Assembly (NCBI GenBank): GCA_038501785.1
Contig: JBAMJR010000051.1
Location: forward strand, 5,262,501-5,326,500
Source: Myoxocephalus aenaeus
Taxonomy: Eukaryota > Chordata > Actinopteri > Perciformes > Cottidae
Reading direction: 5' to 3'
Length of the DNA stretch: 64,000 nucleotides
Position 1 is the first letter of the stretch. Every line of letters begins with the position of its first letter. This document shows, piece by piece, positions 29,167 to 64,000 of this stretch. The notes under the pieces were generated by a model that did no database searches, had not been told where the DNA came from, and was given only the letters and a program-made list of their open reading frames with translations. Position numbers and translations under genes: made by a program.

Positions 29167-29198
<32 letters not shown>
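29167..29198. repeat. (TG)n microsatellite
   Basis: About 15 units. Confidence 0.9.
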
Positions 29199-29200
<2 letters not shown>

Positions 29201-29886
29201 AAGTGCACACGAAGGACAGACGGTGAGAGATGCGTGTTTGCTTCTTCTTCATCCCTCCTTCTCTGTGCTCAAGCAGCAGCAAAATCAATGCTACCTAATA
29301 AACGGACGGACAGACAGACAGACTGATAGATAGACAGATCAACAGAGAGGATTCAGCGATCTCAGCATGTATCCATCGTCCTCTCTCCTCTCTGACCCCT
29401 ACTGAGGCAGGGAGCAGCGTGACATGACGTGGTGCATCCACAAATACGGCAGTCGGCCGGCTCCACAATGCCGGGGCTCTCTGTGGTAGATAGAAGCGGA
29501 AGGAGGAGGTGCAGCGTGGAGGTGGAGAGGAGACGTGATAGGAATGTAGATGCCACTCACATATGTGTGTTTGAGAGGAAGGACAGAAGGAGGAAGGAAG
29601 TACATTGATTTACTTGTCTTGTTTGCTTTGTTTTTTTTAGTGAGAGACACACAGCAGGGAGAAATCCAATGAATTATTCTTCAAAATATGCTATTGTGGA
29701 GAAGAGTGGATGTGTCAGAAACACACACAAATGTACAAACACATGGCATCACAACACTGGATCCCAAAAGTGCCGTGTTTGTCGGTCCATCCTCTCTGCT
29801 GTGCTCGGCAAGCTTGGTCTGGCAGAATCGCACACCTTGTCCCCTATAAGCATGTTATTTGGGTCATTGTGTAAACAAGTGTCTTC

Positions 29887-30202
29887 ACACACACACACAT
29901 TCACACACACACACACACACACACATCACCATGGGTGAAGCACTAGGCTGCAGGCAGGGGAGATAGAAAGGTAGTAGGGAGGACAGAGAATCTCCAGGGG
30001 AATCTGTAGGTGTGTGTTTTGGTGTGTATGTGTTCGCCTATGAATGTGTGTGTTTGTGTGTATATTTATGGGACAGCCAAAAGATGTGGGCCTGCATACA
30101 TAAACACAAACGGACCTCCACTCACTCACAGACACATTCACGCACACACAAGAATAAATGCACACAATAATACCACACTGCTTCGCCTTCTTGCACGAAC
30201 GA

Positions 30203-30241
<39 letters not shown>

Positions 30242-30356
30242 CTCTCTCTCTCTCTGTGTGTGTTTCAGAGATGAATAATGCCACTCTGCGTCTGTTGGGA
30301 TGCACCATTGTCCCTAGGGTGGGTTGAATGCCGGGATATTGTGCTGGAAACGGCTG

Positions 30357-30387
<31 letters not shown>

Positions 30388-30547
30388 CACACACGGACAT
30401 GCACACAAGCTCAGTGCTCCGTCTCCAGGTGACTCTGTTCCTTTTATAGAGCAGAGCACTCTCCCACCTTCTCTCTTCCTTTCTCTTTTGTATGAATGCA
30501 TTAGCACACACTCACAAACATGCACACGCACACACACACACACACAC
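29887..30547. repeat. Short (CA)n arrays
   Basis: CA arrays at 29887-29925, 30206-30254 (followed by (CT)n), 30358-30384 and 30524-30547. Confidence 0.9.
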
Positions 30548-31589
30548 GGTTAAGCAGGCAAATTATTACAAACATTGCCACGTGCACTCATCAGAATCAG
30601 AATCAGGAAGAAACACACCAAACACACTCTATGACACCCCTACTGGTGTACTTAAAACATGCACATGAACACACTTCCCACTTCCTCTTGGAGGAAATTG
30701 GAGTTTGCATCTGTGCAGGAAAAGACAGAGAGGAGAGGAGAAGAAAAATAGGGCTCACTGGAACCTTTTATGAAACACTGCATCAAAGACAAACCAGATA
30801 ATATCGCTTTACATTGTTTGTTTAAGTAATGCATTTTAATATCTTAGAGCGTTTAGAAAAATGGGGCTAAGTTGGGGGATCATATTTGATCCAAAACAAT
30901 AATAATGAATAATGCATCATACAAAGTCAGCCGGAAAGCTAAATAGCCACAGAGGCGCTGGACGTGAGTGTTATGAACCAACGTGGATGCTCTTCAGATG
31001 TCATCTTATTGCTGTGGCCTGCTGTGTTTGAACATTTGCCCGGTCTCAATCATGCACTCTGACATCTAAACACACACATCCACACTGTGGTTGTTATGAT
31101 TACTTATTTATTACTGCTAAGTAATTAAGTTCCAACATCTCTCTCTAGCTCCTCTTCCAGGCATGTCAATCATTGCACCAGTGACTGCCTCACTTGTCTG
31201 CCCCTCCATCTTGAGAGGCTGAAACAGATTCTGGAGCTGGCACCATTTAGGGGCCATTTTCTACACACACACACACAAGAATGCATATTCACAAAAAAAC
31301 ATGCAAAATGTTTTCAAATCTGGTGAAAAAAAAACAGATAATACTACAGGATGTGCATAGTGTGTGCTTGAACGTGAGTGTGATCAAGTGTGAAAAAACA
31401 ATATCTTCAATGGTTCTCAAAGAGGGAGAGAATTTAGCTTTGACTTCAGGTGGATGTTAAAGTAGAATTAGACATTGAATATGAGAGGATAAAATGTGAG
31501 ATAGATTAACCTGAGGCTCAACAGCACTAACCATCACATTTTTTCTCTCTTTTCTCTCGCCCCCTATCTCCCTCTCTCCCTGCCTTCAG

Positions 31590-31666
31590 AACCCCAAACC
31601 CCCCTTCCCCCTTTCCTGTCTCACCTCACCTCCCCCTCCCAGCTCTGGCTGCAGTCGGAGGGAGTT
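31590..31666 (+). other. RAI1: RAI1 5' UTR portion of the main coding exon
   Basis: A pyrimidine tract of about 50 bases ends in TGCCTTCAG at 31581-31589, a textbook 3' splice site. The 77 bases from 31590 to the ATG at 31667 are C-rich and would be the untranslated start of the large coding exon. This matches human RAI1, where upstream exons are non-coding and translation starts near the beginning of a very large exon. Confidence 0.7.
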
Positions 31667-42116
<10,450 letters not shown>

Positions 42117-43692
42117 GATATTCCAATTCACCACCTCCACCACCAACACCACCTCTCAGCCTAGCAAGCATCACCTATCCAGCAAGGCAAACAAAGATGC
42201 TGTCCATACAGCCACCTACACCTAGAAGACACGGTGATGAGTGATGAGGGACAGGCACGTCGGCCAGTGGGGCTGGGGGAGGATAAAAGGCTGCGATGAG
42301 GTGGAGCTACACACCCTGGACGATGGCTCCGCAGAGAATAAGCTGCTCCCTGAACTCGGCCTGGAAATGTGTTTCCCCGACTGAGCCCCTCACTGGAAGG
42401 CAGAAGGCAGCGGCGCTGTTTAACAGGAGGATAGACTGCGCTTTAGAGGCTGTGTGCCTAGAGCCCAGTGCACAGGGGGGCTGTTTGAAATGCAGAGCGA
42501 GGAACGCGTGTGTGTGCGTGTGCGTGCGTGTGTGTGTGTGCGTGTGTTCTGCCTTCGGATGGGTTGCTATCATATTCAGACACCTGGCGGACACTGATTG
42601 GACGGGAGCATCCCTCTGGCCACCTTGTCTGTGGGCCAAGAGGTGTGTATGCGCGTGAGTGTGTGTCTGTGAGTGTGCGCGTGTGATAACCACAATGTCA
42701 TTCTACAGCCACATCATCAGTGTGTGTGTGCCTCATGTGTCTGTGTAAGTGAAGAAGTTCATCTCTGATTCAAGATGTCATTGCATCAAAAAAGCAGCAG
42801 CCAGCCACTGGATGTGCTCTCTCAATGTGCGCGTTTGTGTTTAAAACAAGAGACAAAAGGAAACTAAAAAAGGAAACTGTACATGATGACGTGCTTTACA
42901 GGTTCTAACTATTCTGATATTGAAGAGTGAAGAAAAAGAACGGACCCAGTATTTTAATATAATGCTCTTATCTTCGGAGATGTATTTTGATGTGCATTAT
43001 GACTATACGACATCATCGCGTCACCCTTGGTATATGTCAGGCTTTGTTGTAATTCAGAAATTTAAAAAAGAAAAATTTAAAAATTTAAAAAAGAAGAAAA
43101 AAAAAAGATAACTCTGTTTAAGAGTGTTACTCCATTTCAACTGTGTGCACATTCAATATGTACAGAAGACGGCGCCATCATCACTCGAAAGGTTGCAGAT
43201 CAGGGCTCCAAGGGTCCGACCGGGGGTCAGGTCGTCTCACTTCACATCTATGTACAGTCCAGAAGTATTACTGTTAAACATTGCCATGATGTATGATTAG
43301 TTCACCAACCACAGCAACGCAGAAAGACATACGTTCAACCCAGATTTCACAACACACCCGTCTGTTTGTGTATCTCAAATGTAGCCTCTTTCACTCTTCC
43401 ATGCTATGTAACAATGCCCCGGACAGGGTGTCAGTTTAAGTACTGGTCATATCAAAAAGGAGACATATTTAAGTATTAGAGCATAAAAGAAAGTGCAAAA
43501 ACGCCACACCAAACGTTCCCTTTTATGAAGCTCGTTATTTAATGGTGTATATAAGTATTTGATGCTGTTTAAATGTAAGATGTGATGTACTAATATAATT
43601 GTGTATAGTATTTCCTAGAGATGTTTATTTTCTATAAAATGGAATATGTTATTGCTTATAAAATGTTATTAAAAGAATCCATTGATGAAAAA
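42117..43692 (+). other. RAI1: RAI1 3' UTR
   Basis: After the TAA at 42114-42116 the sequence has no long ORF and becomes AT-rich toward 43700. ATTAAA at 43668-43673 is the best poly(A) signal, placing cleavage near 43690. The resulting 1.6-kb length is plausible for RAI1. Confidence 0.65.
43668..43673 (+). terminator. RAI1: Probable poly(A) signal of RAI1 (ATTAAA)
   Basis: ATTAAA lies in an AT-rich stretch at the end of the inferred 3' UTR. Distance from the stop and orientation fit; no cDNA is available to fix the cleavage site. Confidence 0.5.
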
Positions 43693-44274
43693 AAATAACG
43701 ACCTTTTTTGGGAATGTCACTTGTCATAAGTTGGAGCATGCCGTTTTATTGATTTTCATGTCAATTTGTTTGGAATCGATGACACAGCATCACTTTGTTT
43801 GAAATGTTTTTTGTAACGCCAATGTTAAATATACCAGCACCTTTCAATGCTGCTATGACCAACGCCTGCTCTTTTTGTCTTTACTGAACGTGCACTGACA
43901 TTAACATACATGGAGAGAACAGCAATTTTATTAATTTTTTGCTCGCCAGGTAAAAAGTGACCAAAAAGTCAAATTTCCATCATCACAGACACATTAACAC
44001 ATCCCATCATCATGTCTCAAAGATTCCATTCTGATAGTAATAATAATAAAATGTGATGTATTCAAATTAGAAAGAGCAACTATTACTGATAATTAACTTT
44101 GGCCTTTGCTTTCAAAAACACTGTTCGGGATTAATTACAGAATTACCGTATTCTTTTTTTAACCTTTTTGCAAAAGTTGAATCCCATTTTACATGTTTTA
44201 TTACTTTTAACATCATGAGGCATCACACTATTTACCATGAAGCATTCAAATGAAAAGCAACACAGGAAACACGA
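43693..44274. other. Spacer between convergent RAI1 and SREBF1
   Basis: About 580 bp of AT-rich sequence between the inferred RAI1 cleavage site and the inferred distal SREBF1 3' end. No gene, hairpin or repeat array stands out. Confidence 0.5.
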
Positions 44275-45794
44275 TAGTCTTCGTTACAAAATGCTTTAAT
44301 ATTTACATCAGAAAAGGATGAACCCAAAGAACAAGTGATAAAAAGATGTCAGTTACAGGACACGTGAATAACAACTTTAGACATGGTTCCGTCTCATTCA
44401 TCTCAATCCAACATCTTTCAGACTTTCACATTAATGACACACTATAAAAAATAAAACATACTTATTCTTGGACAAAAGCACATGCCAAAGTCGTTTGTTT
44501 TTTTAACACTCCTCTTAAAATCAATAAACAATGGTTCTCTAGGAGCATGAAGCTATAATGACTGAAAGAGCAAGTATTGCACTTTATGTTGAAGCTACAA
44601 AGGAAAAACCAGAAGATTCACTACAGGCCCTCTTTGGGGAAAAAAGGGAATTACTTTTGAAATTGTCTGCATCATGTAACTTGTTGCAAAAGAGCCAAAG
44701 GTTAATGTTTTATATTTCCAGTTGTCTGTAGGTGATGCCAGGATTGGACACTGCCAATTCCTTTTGATATCATATCATAGTTGCATACGTGTGCAACAGT
44801 GCAAAAGGTCAATAGAGTCACACAATGTGACACAAATAACTTGATACTGTCTCCGTAACGCAGTACAGTAACCATATAATTTAGGCCTGTTCAAAAGCTA
44901 CCAAAGAAAACAGGTTTTAGGGAAGAAAATAAGCATTTATCACTCTGCTTATGCAAAATACTGCTTAATAAAAATTTCATACAGATTATAAATACATTTT
45001 AAAATATGTACACTGCAAAACAAAAAAAAGACCTCTATGAAAATAACTTCATAAAGCCACATTATTACTTATCTCATTGAAATCAGCCACGCAGGGCTAG
45101 TGCAGATAGAGACACAGAGCTTGTACAGTGGGGCACCTCTCCTTAGATTATCACTTTAACACTATTTGAACAACCTGCGGAGTGGCTTCACACTGAAACG
45201 GCCCACGGTCGAACCAATCAGAGCTTGGTCCTTTTCCTCCCAAAAACAAGAGACCCCTCAGTCTGCAGCCAAGCAGGGGAGACCTCCACTCCAACCCAGA
45301 GCTCTTCTGCCGTAAAAAGGTGCATCTATGTCGAAAATATGGTGGGTGGGACTATACTGAATAAGTGCAGGGCAAGTATCTCCGTCATGCTTCTCACACA
45401 CACACACCAGTCACACTGCACCGTCCACTAAGAGGACGTGATGGCTCCCCTCTGTGGTCAAACTGTGGCACTGCAACACAGCCTCACGAGGGAGTTCAGC
45501 TCGGTAATAAGTAAGCTTCCTTTATTCTTGCAATAATCCATAGCAACAAGAATGTGAACTCTGAAGTGCTTGCTGATGAGGGACAGTCCATAAAGAAAAT
45601 GCTTTCAGTTTGATATGAATCTGGATAGTTTAAATCAATTTGTTCAATAGCTGCACGCCAGAAAGCCAGAAACTGTGTGGTCTCTGTGGGGGTTTCTTTT
45701 CCGTCAGTGTGTTTTTGTATTTCAGAGATGTTTTTATATACAGTGTCCATGCATGTCTCTCAGCACCATGCCCACCTTCCCTCCCTCCCTCCCT
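44275..45794 (-). other. SREBF1: SREBF1 3' UTR
   Basis: Non-coding sequence following the stop at 45795-45797. Two minus-strand poly(A) signals are candidates: AATAAA at 45521-45526 (short UTR, about 270 nt) and ATTAAA near 44293-44298 (about 1.5 kb). The AT-rich character up to 44275 favours use of the distal site, possibly with alternative polyadenylation. Confidence 0.5.
45521..45526 (-). terminator. SREBF1: Candidate proximal poly(A) signal of SREBF1 (AATAAA)
   Basis: TTTATT on the plus strand reads AATAAA on the SREBF1 strand, about 270 nt past the stop codon. Use of this site would give a short 3' UTR; this cannot be decided from sequence. Confidence 0.35.
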
Positions 45795-57813
<12,019 letters not shown>

Positions 57814-58180
57814 CGTTACTGTTGTGTCTGGCTTTCCCGATAATATAGACTTGACTTGCTGTGGAATCTCTCATAGACGAAAAATGGGGGAACTTCTCGC
57901 GTCCCTACATTTGCCAAAAACGTCCGATCCTGAGACACGCGGAAAGTGAGCTGCAACTTTGTATTGATGTGTCAACTAACTACTCACTCCTACCCCCATG
58001 ATGGTCCAGGGAAACTTGTTAAACCAAGCCAAACACTGACGCTCGTTCAGTACTAACTTGCTTACGGTGGCCGCCGAAAGAACCCACCCAGTCGATGTTG
58101 ATTGACAGGCTTTCCAGCCAATCGCTGCCTGTACTTGATTCCCACGTATCCTGTTTCTCCGGGTTGTTTTGATTATTTGA
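57814..58180 (-). promoter_or_regulatory. SREBF1: Putative main (1a-like) SREBF1 promoter and 5' UTR
   Basis: The region just upstream of the exon-1 ATG is moderately CpG-rich. It includes a CCAAT box at 58118-58122 (plus strand) with an ATTGACAGG sequence beside it. Further CCAAT boxes occur near 58499 and 58589. No TATA box is obvious close to the ATG. Start site not resolved. Confidence 0.45.
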
Positions 58181-59385
58181 CTAAGGAGGTGTCATAATGT
58201 AGAGCATGTGCCATCATTTTCTAACACAACGACGTACAATGAAACATGAATAGCAATATACTCAACAAACTGGTATAATGGCTTCAAAATGTCAATATTA
58301 ATCTAATTTATAACTATTATGATAGGATTATCTACAGTGTCTAAATGTAATATGTTATATAAATAATAAATTAGCCCGTGCTATTCATCCCAGTTCTGTA
58401 CATACGTATTATTATTCGGCATATACTGTATTTCACCACACTGTGTATTTTGAAGGGAAACAGCATGGACGTGTTTATTGTGGGTTCGACCCCAACAGCC
58501 AATGAGAGCCGAGTGGGCGTGAGCTAATTAAAGACAAGTTTGTTTGACTCGAAGCAGCAGCTCCTCCTGTAGAACCAGTGGAATCGACCAATGGGAAGCT
58601 CAGGAGCCGAGTGGGGTGATCTGACGTTACATCTCTGAGTCTAGTGATTACATCATGTGTTTCTATCTTAGAACAGTAGCAGCAGCAGGAAAATTACCTG
58701 GAGGGATAAAGGTGACCCAACAGAATAAATGATGCGGCTAAATTGTCATTTTTGACCAAAGAAATGGATAATAAATACCAAATATGTTCCCTCAGTACAG
58801 TTATATATCTAATTTAGACTGTATATAAAATGCACTTACATTATCAATATTGGAAACAATTGGAAACACATTATTTACCGTTATATCATTTTTAGCTTTT
58901 TTTTTAAATAAAATGTAAACACACTGTCACATGAACACTAAGGGGGAACCCCACAAAAGCATGGTGGGGAATCAGGTCAGTGACCTTGCGTAGCACTGCA
59001 AAGTTGTTGTCAGTACGATGGAAGTAGAGTAATATTAACAGCCAGTCAGCAAACCTGGTATTGTTGGTGATGGGATTTGTTTAAATAAAAAGGTGCATGT
59101 CTTATTCACCAGCTTACTTAATTTTGGAAAACTGCCAGTGGCACCCTACAGGCAACAAGGAAGCAAAAAAAAAACGGATGAGTGGATGAAATGTCCATGA
59201 ACCCACATATGGGAGGGGGAGAGAGGCTCATCATTTGACATATATGGCCAGTGCAGTGCAAGATTGAGAATGGGTTGCATCAGCATGTACACGAAGAAGA
59301 AGAAGAAGAAGAAGAAGAAGAAGCAGCAAGAGATTGTCACACAGCCCTTAATTGTAAAATAACCACAAACAGTTGTGAGGTAGAG
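58181..59385. other. Spacer between SREBF1 promoter and TOM1L2 3' end
   Basis: About 1.2 kb with CCAAT boxes near 58499 and 58589, AT-rich stretches, and a (GAA)n run at 59293-59323. No ORF of interest. Confidence 0.6.
59293..59323 (+). repeat. (GAA)n microsatellite
   Basis: About ten GAA units. Confidence 0.9.
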
Positions 59386-61893
59386 GTCACACATTGCTAG
59401 TGTTTTATTGGGCAGTTATATACGTGCATTAGGTCAAACAAAAACCTGACCATTAGTAATGGCAGAAGACGGCACAGCCAAACAGACATGGGACACCCAC
59501 CGACAGAAAACAAGCCTCTCTTCTATGTCCACGAAACACCCGCTCAATGTTCTGCTTCATCAATATTAAAAGACATTCAATAACCATTTTTGAGATAGCA
59601 TGTTGCAATCAGGACGTAAGCTTCATAAAAGCAAGTAACACAATACACTGTTACAGATCCAGAGATACGTAACATACAAACAGAAAATTACTCAAGTTCC
59701 CTTTGAAAGGATCTCCCGTTACATTTTTAGTAATCCTTTTTGTTCCGTCAGCATGGTATTTTTTTTCTTTTTTATAAAGTGAATACAATGGTTGATTGTA
59801 AATTGAACGCTATTATCTCAGTTACCTGGCAACCATATTAAACAAATAAACCATATGTAACCATACAGCATTAAACAAAAGTTAAAGCTCATTAATCATT
59901 AATTTTCCCAAACTAAAATATTTTATCACAATGATTACACAGAGACAAATTCATTTAAATGTCACCATTGCAATTATGTTAACAAAGTACAACAAATCAT
60001 GAATATTTCCCTCTAGCGGAAGGCCTATACTGACGACACGTAATGTTGATGAATTAGGCTTTCACGACTTGGGATGCCTTGATACACAAGGCTTTTGGTC
60101 TTAAATGGACGAAAACAATCTTTCAAGTTAAAACAAACAAGCGACAAAAATAAAATAAAAAGCAAAAGAGCTGGAATGGAGGCAGAATTACCTTTTGCCT
60201 CAAAGACAAACTCCAGTCGGAGCCACTTTGTTGAAATCAGCCAATCATAGAAATGCTTGGCAGCGGCTCCAACAGGAGGAATCATACCAGGAGGAAAATA
60301 CATCAAGAATGAAAGTACGGCTTTGACTGCACAAATCAAAGAAAGTACAATTGTGATTGTTTGCTGCATGTTTCAGCCTCAACCACAAACAGATAAACGA
60401 TGAAAGGTTTCTTTTTTTACATAAACTCAGGGAATCAAATGATACATAAACCTCTCTGCCCTCTGGATATTACTATGAGCCTTAATAACTTTAACCAGAT
60501 ACAGAAACTAGTATTCCTGTATTTTTGAGGTATATAGAGTACATAGTTTAGAGTAGGTGAAGCTCTACCTATATCAATACTGCCTTTAATACAGTACATT
60601 ATTGTAAGCTTTCCTTTTTGTTTGTTAGTTGATTATGGTGCCAGCGCGAAGTCATGCGGATCCTTTAAATAAATGCCATATTCTGTCTTGCATCTGTATG
60701 TTATTTTTTAAATCCTTTTGCAATCATAACATTGAACTGTCCATCAATCCACTTATTTGTGAACAAGCCCTGCAATAACACAGTGACAAAAGTTAAGTGC
60801 AAAATGAAGTCACTCTAAAGACCATTTCCCATCTCCTAGAAAAATAGTAACCATCTTGTAAACACAAAGGAAAAAATACAGAGTTGTTTTTGCTTTAAAG
60901 TGCACAGAAATTAATATATCGGGGGAAGGAAAATGTTCATGATCCTTTAACATTTATAACACATGAAGGTACTGCTGTTCAATAGGTACAATTTAATACT
61001 AGTTGGTCATTAAAGCCTCAATTTTCTTTGGAATGGCTTAAAGTGTTTTCAATTGTTCAAGAGCAGCTAATTTGTTGCAGCTTTTCAGAGGACTGAACAG
61101 ACTGGTGGGAAATATTCCATGGGCACATTCCTTCCCTTTAGCCTTTGAAAATACATAAAGAATCCTAACTAGTGATTCTTAAGAGTTTTGTTGTTTATTC
61201 CCTTTGGTAAAAGGAATGCTGGCGTACACTCATCAAAAGTAGCTATGATTGATCCATTATATCCCTAGTTAGCTAAATGAGCCTGCTAACATAAGCCTTT
61301 TGTCCACACCGCTTCAGGCAAATTGGGAAATAAAACCTGTTGCCATTCCACATACATCTCAGTATGAAAAGCAAGACCAGAGTTCTAACTGGAGTATTTT
61401 GTGGAGAGAAACCAAAAAAAAGCCTGGATCGACCATAACCACAGCGCTAGTACATAGTACAGAACAAACCATTAAAATAATACAAGCATAAATTAGCAAT
61501 TAGCTGAATGTAGTCAAACAACACAATGTAATCCTAATTGTATGCTTCCATAATGACTCAATGCATGGACCTGCAGTGGACTTCTTTCCATTAACCTCGC
61601 AGTAATATACCACATTTTAAAACCACATCAGACAATTAGCTCGTCTTCCTTTGGTGGTGCGTTACAAATGAGATGCAGGGCTGCGAGTAGTACATCCCAC
61701 ACAAACGGATTAATACATCCATATATAGTAAAACGCAACGCAGTCGTGCGCAGTAAACATGTTGGACCTCTGCATGTTATAGCAACACCGTGGCAAGAGA
61801 ATGACAAGGAGGTGGAGATCACTTGCTACACCACTGCCAGTCAGCGAGGGACTGAATGCCCCCGGAGAGCGGCCGTGGTTCTCTGAGAAGAGT
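59386..61893 (-). other. TOM1L2: Probable TOM1L2 3' UTR
   Basis: AT-rich sequence following the TOM1L2 stop (61894-61896). A minus-strand AATAAA (plus TTTATT 59404-59409) suggests a distal end near 59385, giving a 2.5-kb UTR. Shorter forms are possible (TTTATT near 61194). A 114-codon minus-strand ORF at 60025-60369 lies here; see findings. Confidence 0.5.
59404..59409 (-). terminator. TOM1L2: Candidate distal poly(A) signal of TOM1L2 (AATAAA)
   Basis: Reads AATAAA on the minus strand, with AT-rich UTR-like sequence before it and no further gene before SREBF1. Confidence 0.4.
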
Positions 61894-62761
61894 CTACAAG
61901 GCAAAGAGGGCGTCCTCCGTCCGTTCAGCCTTCTTGTGGGAGCCAGCGGGGGCACGAGCGGGGTGAGCGGGGTGAGCAGGGTGAGCTTCTGGGGGAGACG
62001 GCAGAGAGTCTGGAGCCTTTGCTCGCTCCTCCAGGAACTTATCAAACTCTGAAAGAAACAGATTGATAAAAGGGTGAACAACAACACAACTTCACACATT
62101 ATTGGGAGTGGAACACATGCAGCTGTGATCAGTCTTTACCTTCACTGGTCACCCCTTCCTCTGCAGCATCCCCCTTCTATTGAAAGGAGAAAAGTAATCA
62201 GATAATGTACATAAATTGGCATCATTAATGGAGTATAAACCTGAGTGTACAGTAAAGTCAGCAACACGTTATGCTGATACACAAAAGCATCACGCAAGTC
62301 AAATGCCTGTCAAGTTCACACAAACTCCATATTCTATTCAAAGTCGCTCATGAAGAATCCGTCAATCAGGTGAAGACAACAAGGAACCTTCTTGAGCCGT
62401 TGAGTCCACGCCCTCCACATGCACATGTTAAGGAAGCTCATACTGTCCACTTTAACTTGACCACCATTGGCACTATGTTAGCATTCGTAAGGCAAACCTC
62501 AAACTGTTATATGCAAGTCATTGGTGGAAACACATTAGTTTAGAGTGAATGAAAGGAAGTGACGTGAAAGGAAAATAAAGTCAAATGTATCCAGTTATAT
62601 GAGACGGATGAAATGCGCTATCGAGAAAAACAAAACAAAATAGAGGGGAGAAGAGAGAGAGAAAGAAGCAAAGGATATAAATCAAGGTAAAGAAGTCTCA
62701 CCACGTCAGCACAGAGCCACTCCTCTATGTCATCCATGACAGAGGACTGCGATATGGGGAT
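61894..62761 (-). CDS. TOM1L2: TOM1L2 C-terminus, last three coding exons (gene continues beyond the window)
   Basis: Exons in transcript order: 62761-62702 (20 codons, IPISQSSVMDDIEEWLCADV), 62176-62140 (37 nt, KGDAAEEGVTSE), 62048-61894 (EFDKFLEERAKA ... ERTEDALFAL and TAG). All have GT-AG sites and join in frame. The acidic MDDIEEWL motif, the EEGVTSEEFDKFLEERAKA segment and the DALFAL end identify TOM1-like 2. Synteny next to SREBF1, as in human 17p11.2, favours TOM1L2 over TOM1. TOM1L2 is an endosomal adaptor: its VHS and GAT domains (outside the window) bind ubiquitinated cargo and Tollip, and the C-terminal tail binds clathrin and related partners. No further exon could be found in 62762-64000, so that stretch should be intron. 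Confidence 0.93.
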
Positions 62762-64000
62762 CTATGGAGCAAAGCCATGGGCAAACCAAGAGGGCAGCAC
62801 CGAAGCCACACAACAGAAAGACACCAAAATAAATAAATAAATAATTGTAACACAAAAAAAATAAAAAAATAACAAGAATAGGTGTCACCAAAGGCTCGGA
62901 GAGGAAGATGGTTAAAATGAAAACAAATCAAAATGAGAACAAAAAGGTTTTGCTCAAAAGACACTCAACCCCTCTCAAGTCTGTGCTCTTACTGTTTTAT
63001 CATGTGCAACAATCTGCTAATCAGCTGTCTTCAATGAGTTCAGCAGTTCCCAGGTTGTGTATTGTTCTCATTAGTTCTGAAGCGCTGACATGGCTTAACA
63101 GCTGCCGACTAATGTCACACAGCAGCGTTAATTATTCCACATCATTAGTTAATTAGCAAATCGCTTGAACGTGATTAAGAGATTGATTGGCTGGGAAAAG
63201 CTGAAAGCACAGGGACCGTCAAGAGGCGGGGCAATCCCGCGGCATACACATACATGGAGCACACGACACTGCACACACGAACGCTGCGTGGCGAGCGGTG
63301 ACTGATGATGTGATGACGCCACGTCGGGGGTGGGAGGGGTGTGCGTTTGCGTTTATGTTCGTGTGGGCACCAAGCGGTCCCAGTGAATCAGGACTGCAAG
63401 GAAAGTGTGTTGCATTATATGACGTTGAAAAAGGAAAAACTTTCACAGTGGCTCGAGTCCACCCAGGATGAGTAGCATTCTGGGAAATTTGCGAAAGATG
63501 CTTGCATGCCTTTTGTTAACACACACTTCTTAAAAGTCTTCCACGTCCGGTGAAGTCCACATTTCACATCGAACCGATGTCAAACGTTAATAGAGAAAAC
63601 AGAAACCTTTTCCTGAGACCCCGCTATAGACTACAACAACGTGGATGGGGTTTCCTCGTGAGATCACAGTTAACGCAATGAAGGAAGCTTTTCAAAATAA
63701 AAAGGCCAGGGCAGTGAAAGTCATTCACAGGAAAAAGAAAACACATGCAGCTGCGTGAACAGGCGAGAAAATGCTGTCGAAAAGTGTGCAATAAGAAGTC
63801 TGTTCTTATCATGACTCACACTGATAAAAGTTCAAAGTGTAATCCTTTATACTCAAATATTCAGTCAAAATATTAAATTAATTGTTAGTATTAGAACTAC
63901 TGATCCATTATGTTAGTTGATCTATTTCTGGTTAGGGTGAGATGTTAGTTACATCTAGTGTATTATTTAAGATCCAAAGACAGTTAGAGGACAACTGACA
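62762..64000 (-). other. TOM1L2: TOM1L2 intron (partial)
   Basis: Begins with the acceptor CCATAG before the 60-nt exon. It contains an AAAT-type repeat near 62826-62842. I could not find coding exons on either strand to the window edge. Confidence 0.6.

Noticed and set aside
45496..45750. 84-codon minus-strand ORF just after the SREBF1 stop
   Set aside because: It sits in the inferred 3' UTR and shows no similarity I recognise.

Overview
The window is vertebrate nuclear DNA, almost certainly from a ray-finned (probably percomorph) fish. Three split genes with GT-AG introns lie in the order and orientation of the human Smith-Magenis region (17p11.2): RAI1 (+), SREBF1 (-) and the 3' end of TOM1L2 (-). 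The fish SREBP-1 N-terminus, very long (TG)n/(CA)n, (CT)n and (GA)n arrays and fish-type transposon remnants support a teleost.

Layout. 1-31589 has no coding exon I can support. It is most likely the 5' intron or upstream region of RAI1, filled with microsatellites, long purine- or pyrimidine-rich tracts, a few transposon remnants and islands of unique sequence with candidate regulatory motifs. 31590-43690 is RAI1: a 6.5-kb coding exon starting at MQSFRER, then three small exons that complete the extended PHD finger, and a 1.6-kb 3' UTR. 44275-57813 is SREBF1 in 19 coding exons encoding about 1180 residues (activation domain, bHLH-Zip, two membrane helices with S1P and S2P sites, SCAP-binding C-terminus). 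An intron near its 3' end carries the mir-33 hairpin on the same strand. Intron 1 holds what looks like a complete second promoter matching the mammalian SREBP-1c promoter: DR4 LXR element, CCAAT box, SRE-like site and TATA box in order. 57814-59385 is the main promoter plus spacer. 59386-64000 is the 3' end of TOM1L2: long 3' UTR, the last three coding exons and part of an intron.

How they work together. SREBF1 and intronic mir-33 are a known lipid circuit: SREBP-1 drives fatty-acid synthesis, while miR-33 represses sterol-efflux and fatty-acid-oxidation genes. The LXRE/SRE/NF-Y promoter would give sterol and autoregulatory input. RAI1 is a nuclear chromatin reader and TOM1L2 an endosomal adaptor; they are linked to SREBF1 by conserved synteny, not a shared pathway. 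RAI1 and SREBF1 are convergent with about 0.6 kb between their inferred 3' ends.

The most notable observations are the SREBP-1c-type promoter, the SREBF1-hosted mir-33, a large Pro-Lys-Pro-Gly tetrapeptide expansion in RAI1, and a (UG)n(UA)n tract just upstream of SREBF1 exon 3 that resembles the CFTR exon 9 splicing polymorphism. I saw no wholly new coding system.
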